In this document: positions 1-9,866 of the stretch, piece by piece
Numbering within the stretch: the first letter of the stretch is position 1
Layout: each line of letters starts with the position of its first letter
From: Phytobacter massiliensis JC163
GTDB lineage: Bacteria; Pseudomonadota; Gammaproteobacteria; Enterobacterales; Enterobacteriaceae
DNA length: 34,121 nt
Direction of reading: 5' to 3'
NCBI RefSeq assembly: GCF_000321045.1
Contig: NZ_HE578945.1
Location: 10,943 to 45,063, forward strand
Made by a program: the position numbers and the translations under genes
The notes under the pieces: model-generated
What the model saw: the letters and a program-made list of their open reading frames with translations, nothing else
What the model was told of the DNA's origin: nothing
Database searches by the model: none

Positions 1-1327
1 CTTCACTATTCTGCGGCGTAGCAGCGGCGGCTGGCTTGCGGCGTTTACCAATATTTTTGGTATCACGATGGCGCTTTTTCACGCGCGGCTTCTCTTTTTC
101 TTTCTCTTTTTTCTTCTCTTCGCGTTTAGCAAGAACCTTTTTCGACGGTTTGCCGGTCATTTTCTCGCTAGGCGGACGCGAACTCGGACGCAGCTCCTCA
201 ATCACCCGGGATTTCAGCGGCTCCTCAATGTAGCGGCCAATTTTCAGCAGCAGCAGGTGGTCGTGAGCTTCCACCAGAGAGATAGCCGTGCCTTTGCGTC
301 CGGCGCGACCGGTGCGGCCAATACGGTGCAGGTAGGTATCGCCGCTGCGGGGCATGTCGAAGTTGAACACGTGGCTTACGTCAGGAATATCAATCCCGCG
401 TGCCGCGACGTCAGTAGCGACCAGCACATTTACGCGGCCATCGGTGAGGCGTTTGATACCTTCAACACGCTTAGCCTGCGCCATTTCACCTTCCAGGTAG
501 CAGTTAGGAATGCCCGCCAGGCGCAGCATTTCCGCCAGTTCGTGCACGCGCTCACGCTTACGAACGAAGACGATTGAGCGGGTAACGTCTGACTGCTGTA
601 GAAGGTGTTTCAGCAGCGCCAGCTTGTGGTCAAAATTATCGGCGCGGTAGTACCACTGGTGAATCTTCTTACGCTCGCGGGTAGAAGGCGTGGCGGAAAC
701 TTCTACCGGGTCTTCCAGCAGGCGCTCCGCAAAGTCTTTAATGGCATCGCCTTCGAGCGTGGCGGAGAAAAGCATCGTCTGCTTGCGCCAGCGGGTTTCA
801 CCGGAAATATGCTCGATGTCCTGGGCAAAGCCCATATCCAGCATACGGTCTGCCTCGTCAAGGATGAGGGTTTCAACCGCACGGCAATCAAAGTTCTCTT
901 CTTTAATGTATTGCAGCAGTCGCCCGGTGGTTGCCACCACGATATCCTGGTTTTCGCTGAACACCTCGGCGTGGTTCATATAGGCCACGCCGCCGGTAAT
1001 GGTCGCGATATCGAGGTGAGTATGCTTCGCCAGTTCACGGGCGTGATCGGCAACCTGCATGGCCAGCTCGCGGGTTGGCGTCAGGATCAGAATACGCGGC
1101 GGGCCTGATTTTTTACGCGGAAAATCCAGCAGGTGCTGCAACGCGGGCAGCAAATACGCCGCCGTTTTACCCGTGCCCGTTGGCGCGGAACCGAGCACAT
1201 CACGCCCTTCAAGCGCAGGCGGGATGGCGGCGGCCTGGATGGCGGTCGGGCGTGTGAAGCCTTTATCCTGGAGCGCGTCCAGCAGGCTTTCGTCGAGTTC
1301 GAGTTCGGAAAAAGTCGTTACAGTCAT
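1..1327 (-). CDS. srmB: ATP-dependent RNA helicase SrmB (3' end cut by window edge)
   Basis: DEAD-box RNA helicase that acts early in assembly of the large ribosomal subunit. Read on the minus strand from ATG at 1325-1327, the protein begins MTVTTFSELELDESLLDALQ. Visible motifs are the Q motif region near residues 25-31, Walker A APTGTGKT at 48-55, the DEAD box at 157-160, an SAT motif (LFSATLE), and the helicase-C signature HRIGRTGRAGR. The tail is strongly basic and Lys/Arg/Glu-rich, as in E. coli SrmB. About 441 codons lie in the window and the last readable residues are ...NSE. E. coli SrmB has 444 residues and ends in EE, so only the final codon or two and the stop are missing. It is divergent from trmN6, as in E. 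coli. Confidence 0.96.
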   Translation of the reverse strand, partial: MTVTTFSELELDESLLDALQDKGFTRPTAIQAAAIPPALEGRDVLGSAPTGTGKTAAYLLPALQHLLDFPRKKSGPPRILILTPTRELAMQVADHARELAKHTHLDIATITGGVAYMNHAEVFSENQDIVVATTGRLLQYIKEENFDCRAVETLILDEADRMLDMGFAQDIEHISGETRWRKQTMLFSATLEGDAIKDFAERLLEDPVEVSATPSTRERKKIHQWYYRADNFDHKLALLKHLLQQSDVTRSIVFVRKRERVHELAEMLRLAGIPNCYLEGEMAQAKRVEGIKRLTDGRVNVLVATDVAARGIDIPDVSHVFNFDMPRSGDTYLHRIGRTGRAGRKGTAISLVEAHDHLLLLKIGRYIEEPLKSRVIEELRPSSRPPSEKMTGKPSKKVLAKREEKKKEKEKEKPRVKKRHRDTKNIGKRRKPAAAATPQNSE

Positions 1328-1457
1328 GTTCTACCTCTGTGTGGGGCGCTGATTATAGACGTTACGGCTGTAATCTTCATCTGTTTGTCTGCTTATTGCT
1401 TTTACCGCGTTACGCTTTCCCCTATGCTACCTCTGTTCACGGAAAGAGGTTGTAGAG

Positions 1458-2195
1458 ATGTCCCACCCGAAGGCTCAGCTGCGTCGCGACGGCTTCACAT
1501 TTAAATCCTTCTTTATTGCGCACGATCGCTGTGCTATGAAAGTCGGCACTGACGGTATCCTGCTTGGCGCATGGGCGCCAGTATCCCGGGCGAAACGCGT
1601 ACTGGATATCGGTACGGGCAGCGGGCTGGTGGCCCTGATGCTGGCGCAGCGCACTCCTGAGAGCGTTAGCATAGATGCTGTCGAGCTTGATGAGCAGGCC
1701 GCTTCGCAGGCACAGGATAACGCACAGGCTTCGCCATGGGCAGGGCGTTTTACCGTTCACCACGCCGATATTCTTGCCTGGAGCGCCGGGCAAACGGTAC
1801 GTTATGACCTGATTGTCAGCAATCCTCCCTTTTTTACCCAGGGGGTAAAGTGCGCCACGCCCGAGCGCGAGCAGGCGCGTTATACCACTACGCTCGATCA
1901 CGGCGCGTTACTGGAGTGCGCGGCAGCGTTAATCACCGAGGAAGGGTTTTTCTGTGTGATCCTGCCGATAGAGATAAGCGATGCTTTTGTGCAAAAAGCG
2001 CTGGGTATGGGCTGGCACCTGCGTCTGCGTACCGACGTGGCCGAGTATGAAAACCGTCTGCCTCATCGCGCGCTGCTGGCTTTCTCGCCAGCCGACGGCG
2101 AGTGTTTCACCGACCGGCTGGCCATTCGCGGCGCCGATCAGCGCTATTCAGAGAGCTACACAGCGCTGACCCAGGCGTTTTATCTCTTTATGTAA
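1458..2195 (+). CDS. trmN6: tRNA1(Val) (adenine(37)-N6)-methyltransferase
   Basis: SAM-dependent methyltransferase (formerly YfiC) that makes m6A at position 37 of tRNA1(Val). The 245-aa protein shows the SAM-binding motif DIGTGSG at residues 50-56 and the catalytic NPPF motif of N6-adenine methyltransferases at 122-125. An AGAGG ribosome-binding sequence lies upstream of the ATG at 1458. It is divergent from srmB. Its last 16 bp overlap the 3' end of nadB on the other strand, a compact convergent arrangement. Length and gene order agree with E. coli. Confidence 0.96.
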   Translation: MSHPKAQLRRDGFTFKSFFIAHDRCAMKVGTDGILLGAWAPVSRAKRVLDIGTGSGLVALMLAQRTPESVSIDAVELDEQAASQAQDNAQASPWAGRFTVHHADILAWSAGQTVRYDLIVSNPPFFTQGVKCATPEREQARYTTTLDHGALLECAAALITEEGFFCVILPIEISDAFVQKALGMGWHLRLRTDVAEYENRLPHRALLAFSPADGECFTDRLAIRGADQRYSESYTALTQAFYLFM

Positions 2196-3799
2196 GAGAG
2201 GGGCGAAAGCACTGTCGGGCCGCTCTCTGCCAGCTGGTCAGGGTAGTCCAGCGTGAAGTGTAATCCGCGGCTTTCTTTGCGCTGCATGGCGCTGCGGATA
2301 ATCAGCTCGGCCACCTGCGCCAGGTTACGCAATTCCAGCAGGTTATTCGACACGCGGAAGTGGGCGTAATATTCGTCGATCTCCTGCTGCAGGAGCGTAA
2401 TGCGCCGCAGCGCGCGCTCCAGCCGTTTGGTGGTGCGCACAATCCCAACATAGTCCCACATAAACAGCCGCAGCTCATGCCAGTTATGCTGGATAATCAC
2501 CCGCTCGTCGGCATCGTCAACCCGGCTTTCATCCCAGCCTGGAAGCGTCTGCACTTCATGGGTAACGGGCATTCGCCGCGCAATATCTTCCGCGGCTGAC
2601 CAGCCATAAACCAGACACTCAAGCAGCGAGTTGGAGGCCATGCGATTCGCGCCGTGCAGGCCGGTATAGCTGACTTCGCCTATCGCATACAGGCCATCGA
2701 CATCGGTACGCCCGTGCTCGTCGACCATAACGCCGCCGCAGGTATAATGCGCGGCCGGGACAATCGGCACCCGATCCGTGGTTAAATCAATTCCCAGACC
2801 GAGCAGCTTCTCGTAGATCATGGGAAAATGCTCGCGCACAAACGCCGCTGGCTGGTGGCTAATATCGAGATACATGCAATCAACCCCCAGCCGCTTCATT
2901 TCATGATCGATAGCGCGGGCGACGATATCACGGGGCGCGAGTTCGCCACGCTCGTCAAAATCGGGCATAAAGCGGGAGCCGTCCGGGCGTTTAAGATGCG
3001 CGCCTTCGCCGCGCAGGGCTTCCGTCAGCAGAAAATTGCGCGCCTGCGGGTGAAACAGGGCCGTCGGGTGAAACTGGTTAAATTCCAGGTTGGCCACCCG
3101 GCATCCGGCGCGCCAGGCCATGGCAATCCCGTCGCCTGAGGCAATATCAGGGTTAGTCGTGTACTGGTACACTTTCGACGCGCCGCCCGTTGCCAGCACA
3201 ACGGCTCTGGCGCGGCAGGTTTCGACCCGCTCTTTATTACGGTTCCAGACCCAGGCGCCTACCACCCGGCGCGTACCGGGCAGGCCGATTTTATCGGAGA
3301 TGATTAAATCCACCGCGTTACTGCGTTCGATGACCTCAATATTAGGGTGATTGAGCGCTTTGCTGACCAGCGTGTTCTCTACCTCTTTGCCCGTGGCATC
3401 GGCGGCGTGCAGGATGCGGCGGTGGCTGTGGCCGCCCTCGCGGGTCAGGTGATAGCTCTGGGCTCCCTGCGCATCTTTTTGGGTATCAAACAGCACGCCC
3501 TGATCGATCAGCCACTGTACGCAATGGCGCGCGTTGCTGGCGACAAACTCTGCCGCCTGGCGCTCAACAATGCCAGCACCTGCGACCAGGGTATCTTCGA
3601 CGTGGGACGCCACGCTGTCAGTTTCGTCAAACACGGCGGCGATACCGCCCTGCGCATAGAAGGTTGACCCTTCGCTTACCGGCCCTTTGCTCAGCACGAT
3701 AACGTGATGATGTTCTGCGAGGCGCAGCGCGACTGACAGGCCCGCAGCCCCGCTACCGATAACCAGCACATCGCAAGAGAGATCAGAAGACGTATTCAT
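2180..3799 (-). CDS. nadB: L-aspartate oxidase
   Basis: FAD-dependent L-aspartate oxidase. It converts L-aspartate to iminoaspartate, which NadA condenses with dihydroxyacetone phosphate in the first steps of de novo NAD synthesis. The 539-aa protein (540 in E. coli) has the dinucleotide-binding motif VIGSGAAG at residues 13-20, the succinate-dehydrogenase/fumarate-reductase-type segments [10 protein letters not shown] and HPTALFHP, and a C-terminal flavoprotein helical region. The start is ATG at 3797-3799, with a perfect NadR-type operator just upstream, which supports repression when NAD is plentiful. It is divergent from rpoE and converges on trmN6 with a 16-bp overlap. Confidence 0.97.
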   Translation of the reverse strand: MNTSSDLSCDVLVIGSGAAGLSVALRLAEHHHVIVLSKGPVSEGSTFYAQGGIAAVFDETDSVASHVEDTLVAGAGIVERQAAEFVASNARHCVQWLIDQGVLFDTQKDAQGAQSYHLTREGGHSHRRILHAADATGKEVENTLVSKALNHPNIEVIERSNAVDLIISDKIGLPGTRRVVGAWVWNRNKERVETCRARAVVLATGGASKVYQYTTNPDIASGDGIAMAWRAGCRVANLEFNQFHPTALFHPQARNFLLTEALRGEGAHLKRPDGSRFMPDFDERGELAPRDIVARAIDHEMKRLGVDCMYLDISHQPAAFVREHFPMIYEKLLGLGIDLTTDRVPIVPAAHYTCGGVMVDEHGRTDVDGLYAIGEVSYTGLHGANRMASNSLLECLVYGWSAAEDIARRMPVTHEVQTLPGWDESRVDDADERVIIQHNWHELRLFMWDYVGIVRTTKRLERALRRITLLQQEIDEYYAHFRVSNNLLELRNLAQVAELIIRSAMQRKESRGLHFTLDYPDQLAESGPTVLSPLSYIKR

Positions 3800-3806
3800 G
3801 AGGTTG

Positions 3807-3824
3807 TGTTTAATTTACTAAACA
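3807..3824. promoter_or_regulatory. NadR operator upstream of nadB
   Basis: TGTTTA-N6-TAAACA is a perfect 6+6 inverted repeat with a 6-bp spacer. This matches the published NadR (NadI) box of enterobacterial nadA and nadB promoters. It lies 8-25 bp upstream of the nadB start codon, where a bound repressor would block initiation. A partly related sequence near 3875-3897 (CGTTTA ... TAAACA) has the wrong spacing and is not called. Confidence 0.85.
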
Positions 3825-4112
3825 AGGTTGCGCCAGCATAGCACTCCTGTCGCTTACTTCGCACGGTTTTTTACCGTTTAGTAAAACAGGCTAAACAGGA
3901 TGCCCCTGTGAAGTACGGCTACACTATAAAAAAACCGTTTAGGCGCATATTGTTAGCGCATAATGATTAGGTGATGAAATAAAGCCAGTCTTGCGGTACT
4001 CTCTGGCGATCTGATGTGCTTTTCAACGGGAAGAGCGTGTTCGGGATGGGCAGACTTATAATGAGCCATAACGAAAAGTTTGCGGAATGATTTACAAAAA
4101 CAAAAGCGTAAC

Positions 4113-4140
4113 GGAACTTTTTAACAATCCTGCTCTCTAA
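4113..4140 (+). promoter_or_regulatory. Sigma-E-dependent autoregulatory promoter of rpoE
   Basis: The -35 element GGAACTT (4113-4119) and -10 element TCTAA (4136-4140) are separated by 16 bp. This fits the sigma-E consensus (GGAACTT, 16 bp, TCnAA). Transcription should begin near 4146-4148, giving an rpoE leader of about 75 nt. It corresponds to the autoregulated rpoE promoter of E. coli. Confidence 0.88.
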
Positions 4141-4165
4141 TTGGCTGCTTGCTCATAGTGCAGTA

Positions 4166-4225
4166 TTGGAGTGGCGTTTCTATTACGCGTGGAAATTGGT
4201 TTTGGGGAGAATTTACCTCGGATGA
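4166..4225 (+). CDS. Possible short leader ORF translationally coupled to rpoE (rseD-like)
   Basis: A reading frame open from 4112 ends at TGA 4223-4225, giving an ATGA overlap with the rpoE start codon at 4222. The first plausible start downstream of the sigma-E transcription start is TTG at 4166, which gives 19 codons ending ...LVLGRIYLG. A translated leader ORF (RseD, about 51 codons) coupled to rpoE is described in E. coli. In this window TAA at 4109-4111 closes the frame upstream, so a 51-codon version in this frame is impossible. The overlap is seen; translation is inferred. Confidence 0.35.
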   Translation: MEWRFYYAWKLVLGRIYLG

Positions 4226-4797
4226 GCGAGCAGTTAACGGATCAGGTCCTTGTCGAGAGGGTCCAGAAGGGAGATCAGAAGTCGTTCAACTTACTGGTAG
4301 TACGCTACCAGCATAAAGTGGCGAGTCTGGTTTCCCGCTATGTTCCTTCAGGGGACGTGCCTGATGTCGTACAGGAGTCATTTATTAAGGCTTATCGCGC
4401 GCTGGATTCGTTCCGGGGAGATAGTGCTTTTTATACCTGGCTATACCGTATCGCTGTAAATACAGCGAAAAACTATCTGGTTGCTCAGGGACGCAGGCCG
4501 CCATCCAGCGATGTTGATGCGATTGAAGCAGAAAACTTCGAAAGTGGCGGGGCGCTGAAAGAAATTTCGAACCCTGAGAACTTAATGTTGTCAGAAGAAC
4601 TGAGACAAATAGTTTTCCGTACTATCGAGTCGCTCCCGGAAGATTTACGCATGGCAATTACGTTACGGGAGTTGGATGGTCTTAGCTATGAGGAGATAGC
4701 CGCCATCATGGATTGCCCGGTAGGGACAGTACGCTCACGAATCTTCCGTGCGCGTGAAGCTATTGATAATAAAGTTCAACCGCTTATCAGGCGTTGA
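4222..4797 (+). CDS. rpoE: RNA polymerase sigma-E (extracytoplasmic stress) factor
   Basis: ECF sigma factor that directs transcription of outer-membrane and periplasmic stress genes. ATG at 4222 gives MSEQLTDQVLVERVQKGD and 191 residues, the same as E. coli RpoE. An upstream in-frame GTG at 4171 would add 17 residues but is not supported by the family. Region 2 (residues about 25-95, DVVQESFIKAYRALDSFRGD) and region 4 (SLPEDLRMAITLRELDGLSYEEIAAIMDCPVGTVRSRIFRAR) are intact. It heads the rpoE-rseA-rseB-rseC operon and has a sigma-E promoter in front, so it is autoregulated. Confidence 0.98.
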   Translation: MSEQLTDQVLVERVQKGDQKSFNLLVVRYQHKVASLVSRYVPSGDVPDVVQESFIKAYRALDSFRGDSAFYTWLYRIAVNTAKNYLVAQGRRPPSSDVDAIEAENFESGGALKEISNPENLMLSEELRQIVFRTIESLPEDLRMAITLRELDGLSYEEIAAIMDCPVGTVRSRIFRAREAIDNKVQPLIRR

Positions 4798-4828
4798 CGA
4801 TAGCGGGATACTGGAAAAGGTATGAGGC

Positions 4829-5479
4829 ATGCAGAAAGAACAACTTTCCGCTTTAATGGATGGTGAAACGCTGGATAGTGAACTGCTCGCAGAGCTGTCT
4901 CGCAGTCCTGAAATGCAGAAAACCTGGGAGAGCTATCACCTCATTCGCGACACAATGCGTGGTGATACCGCCAGCCACCTCCACTTCGATATTTCCGCGC
5001 AGGTTATGGCCGCGATCGAAAAAGAGGCCGCTCAGCCCGTAGCGCCATTGATTCCAGAAGCTCAGCCAGCGCCCCACCAGTGGCAAAAAATGCCGTTCTG
5101 GTCAAAAGTTCGTCCCTGGGCCAACCAGCTGACGCAGATGGGCGTAGCGGCATGCGTTTCGCTTGCTGTTATTGTTGGCGTTCAGCACTATAATGGTCAG
5201 TCTGAATCTACGCAGCAACCTGAGGCACCGGTGTTTAACACCCTGCCGATGATGGGTAAAGCGAGCCCGGTCAGCCTGGGCGTACCGGCTGATGCTACCG
5301 CCGACCTCGGCCAGCAACAGCAGGTTCAGGAACAGCGCCGCCGCATCAATGCTATGCTGCAGGATTATGAACTGCAGCGCCGCCTGCACTCCGAGCAGAT
5401 TAAGTTTGAACAGGCGCAGACGCAGCAGGCCGCTGTGCAGGTGCCGGGAAATCAAACATTAGGAACGCAATCGCAGTAA
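4829..5479 (+). CDS. rseA: Anti-sigma-E factor RseA
   Basis: Single-pass inner-membrane anti-sigma factor. Its cytoplasmic N-terminal domain (residues 1 to about 70) holds RpoE inactive. The 216-residue length equals that of E. coli. A transmembrane segment spans about residues 101-118. The protease sites known from E. coli are preserved: Val148-Ser149 for DegS in the periplasmic part, and Ala108-Cys109 within the membrane for RseP. The Gln-rich periplasmic tail (about 156-216) is typical. The stop codon shares one base with the rseB start (TAATG), so the two are translationally coupled. Confidence 0.97.
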   Translation: MQKEQLSALMDGETLDSELLAELSRSPEMQKTWESYHLIRDTMRGDTASHLHFDISAQVMAAIEKEAAQPVAPLIPEAQPAPHQWQKMPFWSKVRPWANQLTQMGVAACVSLAVIVGVQHYNGQSESTQQPEAPVFNTLPMMGKASPVSLGVPADATADLGQQQQVQEQRRRINAMLQDYELQRRLHSEQIKFEQAQTQQAAVQVPGNQTLGTQSQ

Positions 5480-6432
5480 TGAAGCAACTTTGGTGTGCAA
5501 TGCCTCTTGTGGCAGCAGGCCTGTTCTTCTCCAGCAACGCCTCGGCAGATGTCTCGTCCGGGGCGTTGTTGCAGCAGATGAACGTGGCGAGCCAGTCACT
5601 CAATTACGAACTGTCCTTTATTAGTATCAATAAGCAAGGGGTGGAGTCGTTACGTTATCGCCATGCGCGAGTTAACAACCAGGCGCTTGCCCAGTTGCTT
5701 CAGATGGACGGTCCCCGTCGTGAAGTGGTTCAGCGCGGTAACGAGATAAGCTATTTCGAACCGGGTCTCGAACCTTTTACCCTTAACGGCGACTACATCG
5801 TCGATTCACTCCCTTCGCTGGTCTATACCGACTTTAAGCGCCTCGCTCCCTGGTATGATTTTATCTCTGTCGGACGCACGCGTATCGCCGATCGCCTGTG
5901 CGAGGTGATTCGCGTTGTCGCCCGCGACGGCACGCGCTACAGCTACATTGTCTGGATGGACATGGAAACCCGTCTGCCCATGCGGGTCGATCTGCTGGAC
6001 CGCGACGGCGAAACCCTGGAGCAGTTCCGCGTTATCGCGTATACCGTGGACGGGCAGGTTGCCAACAGTATGCAAACGCTGGCTAAGGCGAACTTGCCGC
6101 CGCTGCTTTCCGTCCCGCCGGGAAATGAGGTGAGCTTTAACTGGGCTCCCTCGTGGCTTCCGCAGGGCTTTAGCGAGGTTTCCAGCAGCCGTCGTCAGCT
6201 CCCTACCGTTGAGATGCCCGTTGAATCCAGGCTCTATTCCGACGGCCTGTTTAGCTTCTCGGTGAACGTGAACCGCGCCAGCCAGAATAGCAGCGACCAG
6301 ATGCTGCGCACCGGGCGGCGCACGGTGAGCACCACCGTCCGTAACAATGCCGAAATCACTATCGTCGGCGAGTTGCCTCCGCAGACGGCGAAGCGCATTG
6401 CCGACAGCGTTAAATTCAGGGCGGCACAATGA
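5479..6432 (+). CDS. rseB: Sigma-E regulatory protein RseB (periplasmic)
   Basis: Periplasmic protein that binds the RseA periplasmic domain, shields it from DegS, and senses mislocalised LPS or lipoproteins. The 317-aa product (318 in E. coli) begins with a signal peptide: MKQLW, a hydrophobic stretch, then SNASA with likely cleavage after residue 23. A LolA/LolB-like N-terminal lobe and a smaller C-terminal lobe follow, as in the E. coli structure. The start overlaps the rseA stop by 1 bp. The stop overlaps the rseC start as ATGA. Confidence 0.96.
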   Translation: MKQLWCAMPLVAAGLFFSSNASADVSSGALLQQMNVASQSLNYELSFISINKQGVESLRYRHARVNNQALAQLLQMDGPRREVVQRGNEISYFEPGLEPFTLNGDYIVDSLPSLVYTDFKRLAPWYDFISVGRTRIADRLCEVIRVVARDGTRYSYIVWMDMETRLPMRVDLLDRDGETLEQFRVIAYTVDGQVANSMQTLAKANLPPLLSVPPGNEVSFNWAPSWLPQGFSEVSSSRRQLPTVEMPVESRLYSDGLFSFSVNVNRASQNSSDQMLRTGRRTVSTTVRNNAEITIVGELPPQTAKRIADSVKFRAAQ

Positions 6433-6899
6433 TTAAAGAGTGGGCGACTGTCGTCTCCTGGCAAAACGGCGAAGCGCTGGTGCAGTGCGATGTTAAAGCC
6501 TCCTGTAGCAGCTGCGCCTCCCGCGCTGGCTGCGGCAGCCGGGTGCTGAACAAACTCGGGCCACAAATGACCCACACCCTTGCCGTTCCCTGCGAGCAAC
6601 CGCTGATTGCCGGTCAGAAAGTTGAACTGGGAATTGGCGAAGCCAGCCTGCTGAGTTCGGCGCTGCTGGTCTATATGTCTCCGCTGGTGGGGCTCTTCCT
6701 GATGGCCGGGCTGTTCCAGATGCTGTTCGCTCAGGATCTGCCTACGCTGTGCGGCGCAATGTTGGGCGGCGCAGGGGGCTTTTTAGTGGCCCGCTACCTG
6801 TCGCCAAAACTGGCGAACCGCAGCGAATGGCAACCGGTCATAATAAGCGTTGGCCTGCCGCCTGGGATATTACGCGTCGATGACGCGTCTGTCGAGTAA
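6429..6899 (+). CDS. rseC: SoxR-reducing system protein RseC
   Basis: Small inner-membrane protein. In E. coli it is the last gene of the rpoE operon; it has a mild positive effect on sigma-E and is linked to SoxR reduction with the Rsx complex. The 156-aa protein (159 in E. coli) has an N-terminal Cys cluster (C26, C29, C35 in CSSCASRAGCG) and two hydrophobic segments at about residues 75-97 and 105-122. The start overlaps rseB by 4 bp. The C-terminus is a few residues shorter than in E. coli. Confidence 0.94.
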   Translation: MIKEWATVVSWQNGEALVQCDVKASCSSCASRAGCGSRVLNKLGPQMTHTLAVPCEQPLIAGQKVELGIGEASLLSSALLVYMSPLVGLFLMAGLFQMLFAQDLPTLCGAMLGGAGGFLVARYLSPKLANRSEWQPVIISVGLPPGILRVDDASVE

Positions 6900-7068
6900 C
6901 CTCTGTTGTAATTCTGGCGTAGTGGGGGAAGGGCGACGGCGGGTTTGTTGCCAGTTTGAGCATTTCCTCGCGTTGTGGTTGTAGTGTAGAATGCGGCGTT
7001 TCAGACTTTTGACGTCAGGCTCAGCACCGCGGCCTCTTAGTTACTCGTAAGGCAAAAAATCTCTCTCT

Positions 7069-8868
7069 ATGAAGAATATACGTAACTTTTCGATCATTGC
7101 TCACATTGACCACGGTAAGTCGACGCTCTCTGACCGTATTATCCAGATTTGCGGCGGCCTGTCCGATCGCGAAATGGAAGCCCAGGTGCTTGATTCGATG
7201 GATCTGGAGCGTGAACGCGGCATTACTATCAAAGCACAAAGCGTTACGCTGGATTACAAAGCATCTGATGGCGAAACCTATCAGCTGAACTTTATCGATA
7301 CCCCCGGCCACGTTGACTTCTCTTATGAGGTTTCCCGCTCGCTGGCGGCCTGCGAAGGCGCGCTGCTGGTGGTGGATGCCGGCCAGGGCGTTGAGGCGCA
7401 AACGCTGGCAAACTGCTATACCGCCATTGAAATGGATCTCGAAGTGGTGCCGGTACTGAACAAAATCGACCTGCCTGCCGCCGATCCGGAGCGCGTCGCC
7501 GAAGAGATTGAAGATATCGTCGGTATCGATGCCACCGATGCGGTGCGCTGCTCGGCGAAAACCGGCGTGGGCGTCACCGATGTGCTTGAGCGCCTGGTGC
7601 GCGACATCCCGGCGCCGGAAGGGGACCCGGATGCGCCGCTGCAGGCGCTGATCATCGACTCCTGGTTCGATAACTACCTGGGCGTGGTATCACTTATCCG
7701 CGTGAAAAACGGCACCCTGCGTAAAGGCGATAAAGTGAAGGTGATGAGCACCGGCCAGACCTACAACGCCGATCGCCTGGGGATTTTCACGCCAAAACAG
7801 ATCGACCGCACCGAGCTGAAATGCGGCGAGGTAGGCTGGCTGGTCTGCGCGATCAAAGACATTCTGGGCGCGCCGGTGGGCGATACCCTGACGCTGGCGC
7901 GTAACCCGGCTGACAAGGCGCTGCCTGGCTTTAAAAAAGTGAAGCCGCAGGTTTACGCCGGGCTGTTCCCGGTGAGTTCCGATGATTATGAAGCCTTCCG
8001 CGACGCGCTGGGTAAGCTGAGCCTTAACGACGCCTCCCTGTTCTACGAGCCGGAAAGCTCGACCGCGCTGGGCTTTGGTTTCCGCTGCGGCTTCCTCGGC
8101 CTGCTGCATATGGAGATCATCCAGGAGCGTCTGGAGCGCGAATACGATCTCGACCTGATCACGACCGCGCCGACGGTGGTCTATGAAGTAGAGATGACCA
8201 ACAAAGAGGTTGTCTATGTGGATAGCCCCTCCAAGCTGCCGCCGCTTAACAACATCAATGAACTGCGCGAGCCGATTGCGGAGTGTCATATGCTGTTGCC
8301 GCAAGAGTATCTGGGCAACGTCATCACCCTCTGCGTAGAAAAACGCGGCGTGCAGACCAATATGGTTTACCACGGCAATCAGGTGGCGCTGACTTACGAC
8401 ATCCCGATGGCGGAAGTGGTACTCGACTTCTTTGACCGTCTGAAATCCACTTCGCGCGGCTATGCCTCGCTGGATTACAACTTCAAACGCTTCCAGGCGT
8501 CGAACATGGTGCGTGTTGATGTGCTGATCAACGGCGAGCGCGTGGATGCGCTGGCGCTGATCACCCACAACGATAACGCGCCGTATCGTGGCCGCGAGCT
8601 GGTTGAGAAGATGAAAGAGTTGATTCCGCGTCAGCAGTTCGATATCGCGATTCAGGCTGCCATTGGCAACCATATTATCGCCCGTTCGACGGTGAAACAG
8701 CTGCGTAAAAACGTACTGGCAAAATGCTATGGCGGCGACGTGAGCCGTAAGAAAAAGCTGCTGCAGAAACAGAAAGAAGGTAAGAAGCGCATGAAGCAGG
8801 TCGGTAACGTTGAACTGCCGCAGGAAGCGTTCCTCGCCATTCTGCACGTGGGCAAAGACGGCAAATAA
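7069..8868 (+). CDS. lepA: Translation elongation factor 4 (LepA) GTPase
   Basis: Ribosome-associated GTPase (EF4) that affects translation initiation or back-translocation. The 599-aa length matches E. coli. GTPase motifs are AHIDHGKST (residues 11-19, G1), DTPGHVDFS (G3) and NKIDLP (G4). EF-G-like domains II, III and V follow, and the basic C-terminal domain unique to LepA ends LHVGKDGK. A -10-like TAGAAT lies at 6987-6992 in the 169-bp gap after rseC. The start-proximal ribosome-binding sequence is weak. lepB begins 16 bp after the stop, so the two form an operon. Confidence 0.98.
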   Translation: MKNIRNFSIIAHIDHGKSTLSDRIIQICGGLSDREMEAQVLDSMDLERERGITIKAQSVTLDYKASDGETYQLNFIDTPGHVDFSYEVSRSLAACEGALLVVDAGQGVEAQTLANCYTAIEMDLEVVPVLNKIDLPAADPERVAEEIEDIVGIDATDAVRCSAKTGVGVTDVLERLVRDIPAPEGDPDAPLQALIIDSWFDNYLGVVSLIRVKNGTLRKGDKVKVMSTGQTYNADRLGIFTPKQIDRTELKCGEVGWLVCAIKDILGAPVGDTLTLARNPADKALPGFKKVKPQVYAGLFPVSSDDYEAFRDALGKLSLNDASLFYEPESSTALGFGFRCGFLGLLHMEIIQERLEREYDLDLITTAPTVVYEVEMTNKEVVYVDSPSKLPPLNNINELREPIAECHMLLPQEYLGNVITLCVEKRGVQTNMVYHGNQVALTYDIPMAEVVLDFFDRLKSTSRGYASLDYNFKRFQASNMVRVDVLINGERVDALALITHNDNAPYRGRELVEKMKELIPRQQFDIAIQAAIGNHIIARSTVKQLRKNVLAKCYGGDVSRKKKLLQKQKEGKKRMKQVGNVELPQEAFLAILHVGKDGK

Positions 8869-8883
8869 TCCTAAGGAGTTGGC

Positions 8884-9858
8884 ATGGCGAACATGTTCGC
8901 CCTGATCCTGGTCATTGCGACCCTGATTACGGGCTTTTTATGGTGCCTGGATAAGTTTATTTTTGCGCCGAAACGCCGCGAGCGTCAGGCCGCTGCGCAA
9001 CAGGCCACGGGCGATGCGCTGGATAAAAAAACGCTGAAAAAAGTGGGCCCGAAACCGGGCTGGCTGGAAACGGGCGCGTCGATCTTTCCGGTGCTGGCGA
9101 TTGTGCTGGTGGTGCGCTCATTTATCTATGAGCCGTTTCAGATCCCGTCCGGTTCGATGATGCCGACGTTGCTGATCGGCGATTTTATTCTGGTAGAGAA
9201 GTTTGCCTACGGGATTAAAGACCCTATCTACCAGAAAACGCTTATCGAAACCGGTCACCCAAAACGGGGCGATATCGCGGTCTTTAAATACCCGGACGAT
9301 CCGCGTCTTGACTACATCAAGCGTGTAGTTGGGCTGCCGGGAGACAAAGTCAGCTACGACCCCATCACTAAACAGGTTACGGTTCAGCCAAACTGCAGTT
9401 CAGGGCAGGCCTGTGATAATGCGGTGCCTGTAACGTACAGCAACGTAGAGCCGAGCGATTTCGTGCAGACTTATGGCCGCCGTGAAGGCGGGGAAGCCAG
9501 CAGCGGCTTCTTCCAGACGCCGAAAAACGAAACCCGCGAAGACGGCATCCGTCTGGGCGAGCGTAAAGAGACGCTGGGCGATGTGACGCACCGTATTCTT
9601 ACCGTGCCTATCGCTCAGGACCAGGCCGGCCTCTATTACAAGCAGCAGAACCAGCCGCTGGCAACCTGGATTGTGCCGCCTGGCCACTATTTTATGATGG
9701 GTGATAACCGTGACAACAGCGCCGATAGCCGCTACTGGGGCTTTGTTCCCGAGGCGAATCTGGTCGGGCGCGCCACGGCGATCTGGATGAGTTTTGAGAA
9801 ACAGGAAGGCGAATGGCCGACCGGGGTACGCTTAAACCGTATCGGCGGCATCCATTAA
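8884..9858 (+). CDS. lepB: Signal peptidase I
   Basis: Inner-membrane serine protease that removes signal peptides from exported proteins at the periplasmic face. The 324-aa length is identical to E. coli. Two N-terminal transmembrane segments (about residues 4-22 and 62-78) precede the catalytic domain. The catalytic dyad is visible as Ser91 in PSGSMMPT and Lys146 in DYIKRVVG, and the conserved box GDNRDNSADSR follows. A strong AAGGAG ribosome-binding site precedes ATG 8884. It is cotranscribed with lepA. Confidence 0.98.
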   Translation: MANMFALILVIATLITGFLWCLDKFIFAPKRRERQAAAQQATGDALDKKTLKKVGPKPGWLETGASIFPVLAIVLVVRSFIYEPFQIPSGSMMPTLLIGDFILVEKFAYGIKDPIYQKTLIETGHPKRGDIAVFKYPDDPRLDYIKRVVGLPGDKVSYDPITKQVTVQPNCSSGQACDNAVPVTYSNVEPSDFVQTYGRREGGEASSGFFQTPKNETREDGIRLGERKETLGDVTHRILTVPIAQDQAGLYYKQQNQPLATWIVPPGHYFMMGDNRDNSADSRYWGFVPEANLVGRATAIWMSFEKQEGEWPTGVRLNRIGGIH

Positions 9859-9866
9859 TCTTCTGT

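Larger units (their letters stand above)
3800..4221. other. Divergent nadB-rpoE regulatory region
   Basis: This 422-bp gap separates the divergent nadB and rpoE start codons. It holds a NadR box beside nadB, a sigma-E promoter nearer rpoE, and a short reading frame that overlaps the rpoE start codon (all listed separately). No other convincing gene is visible. The central part (about 3880-4080) is relatively A/T-rich, as expected for additional rpoE promoters, but I could not define one with confidence. Confidence 0.7.

Noticed and set aside
3875-3897. Second NadR box near CGTTTA ... TAAACA
   Set aside because: The half sites are 11 bp apart rather than 6 and one is imperfect.
7690-8847. 385-aa antisense open frame in lepA
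   Set aside because: A shadow of a highly biased G/C-rich gene; the translation is His/Gln/Arg-rich with no recognisable motif.
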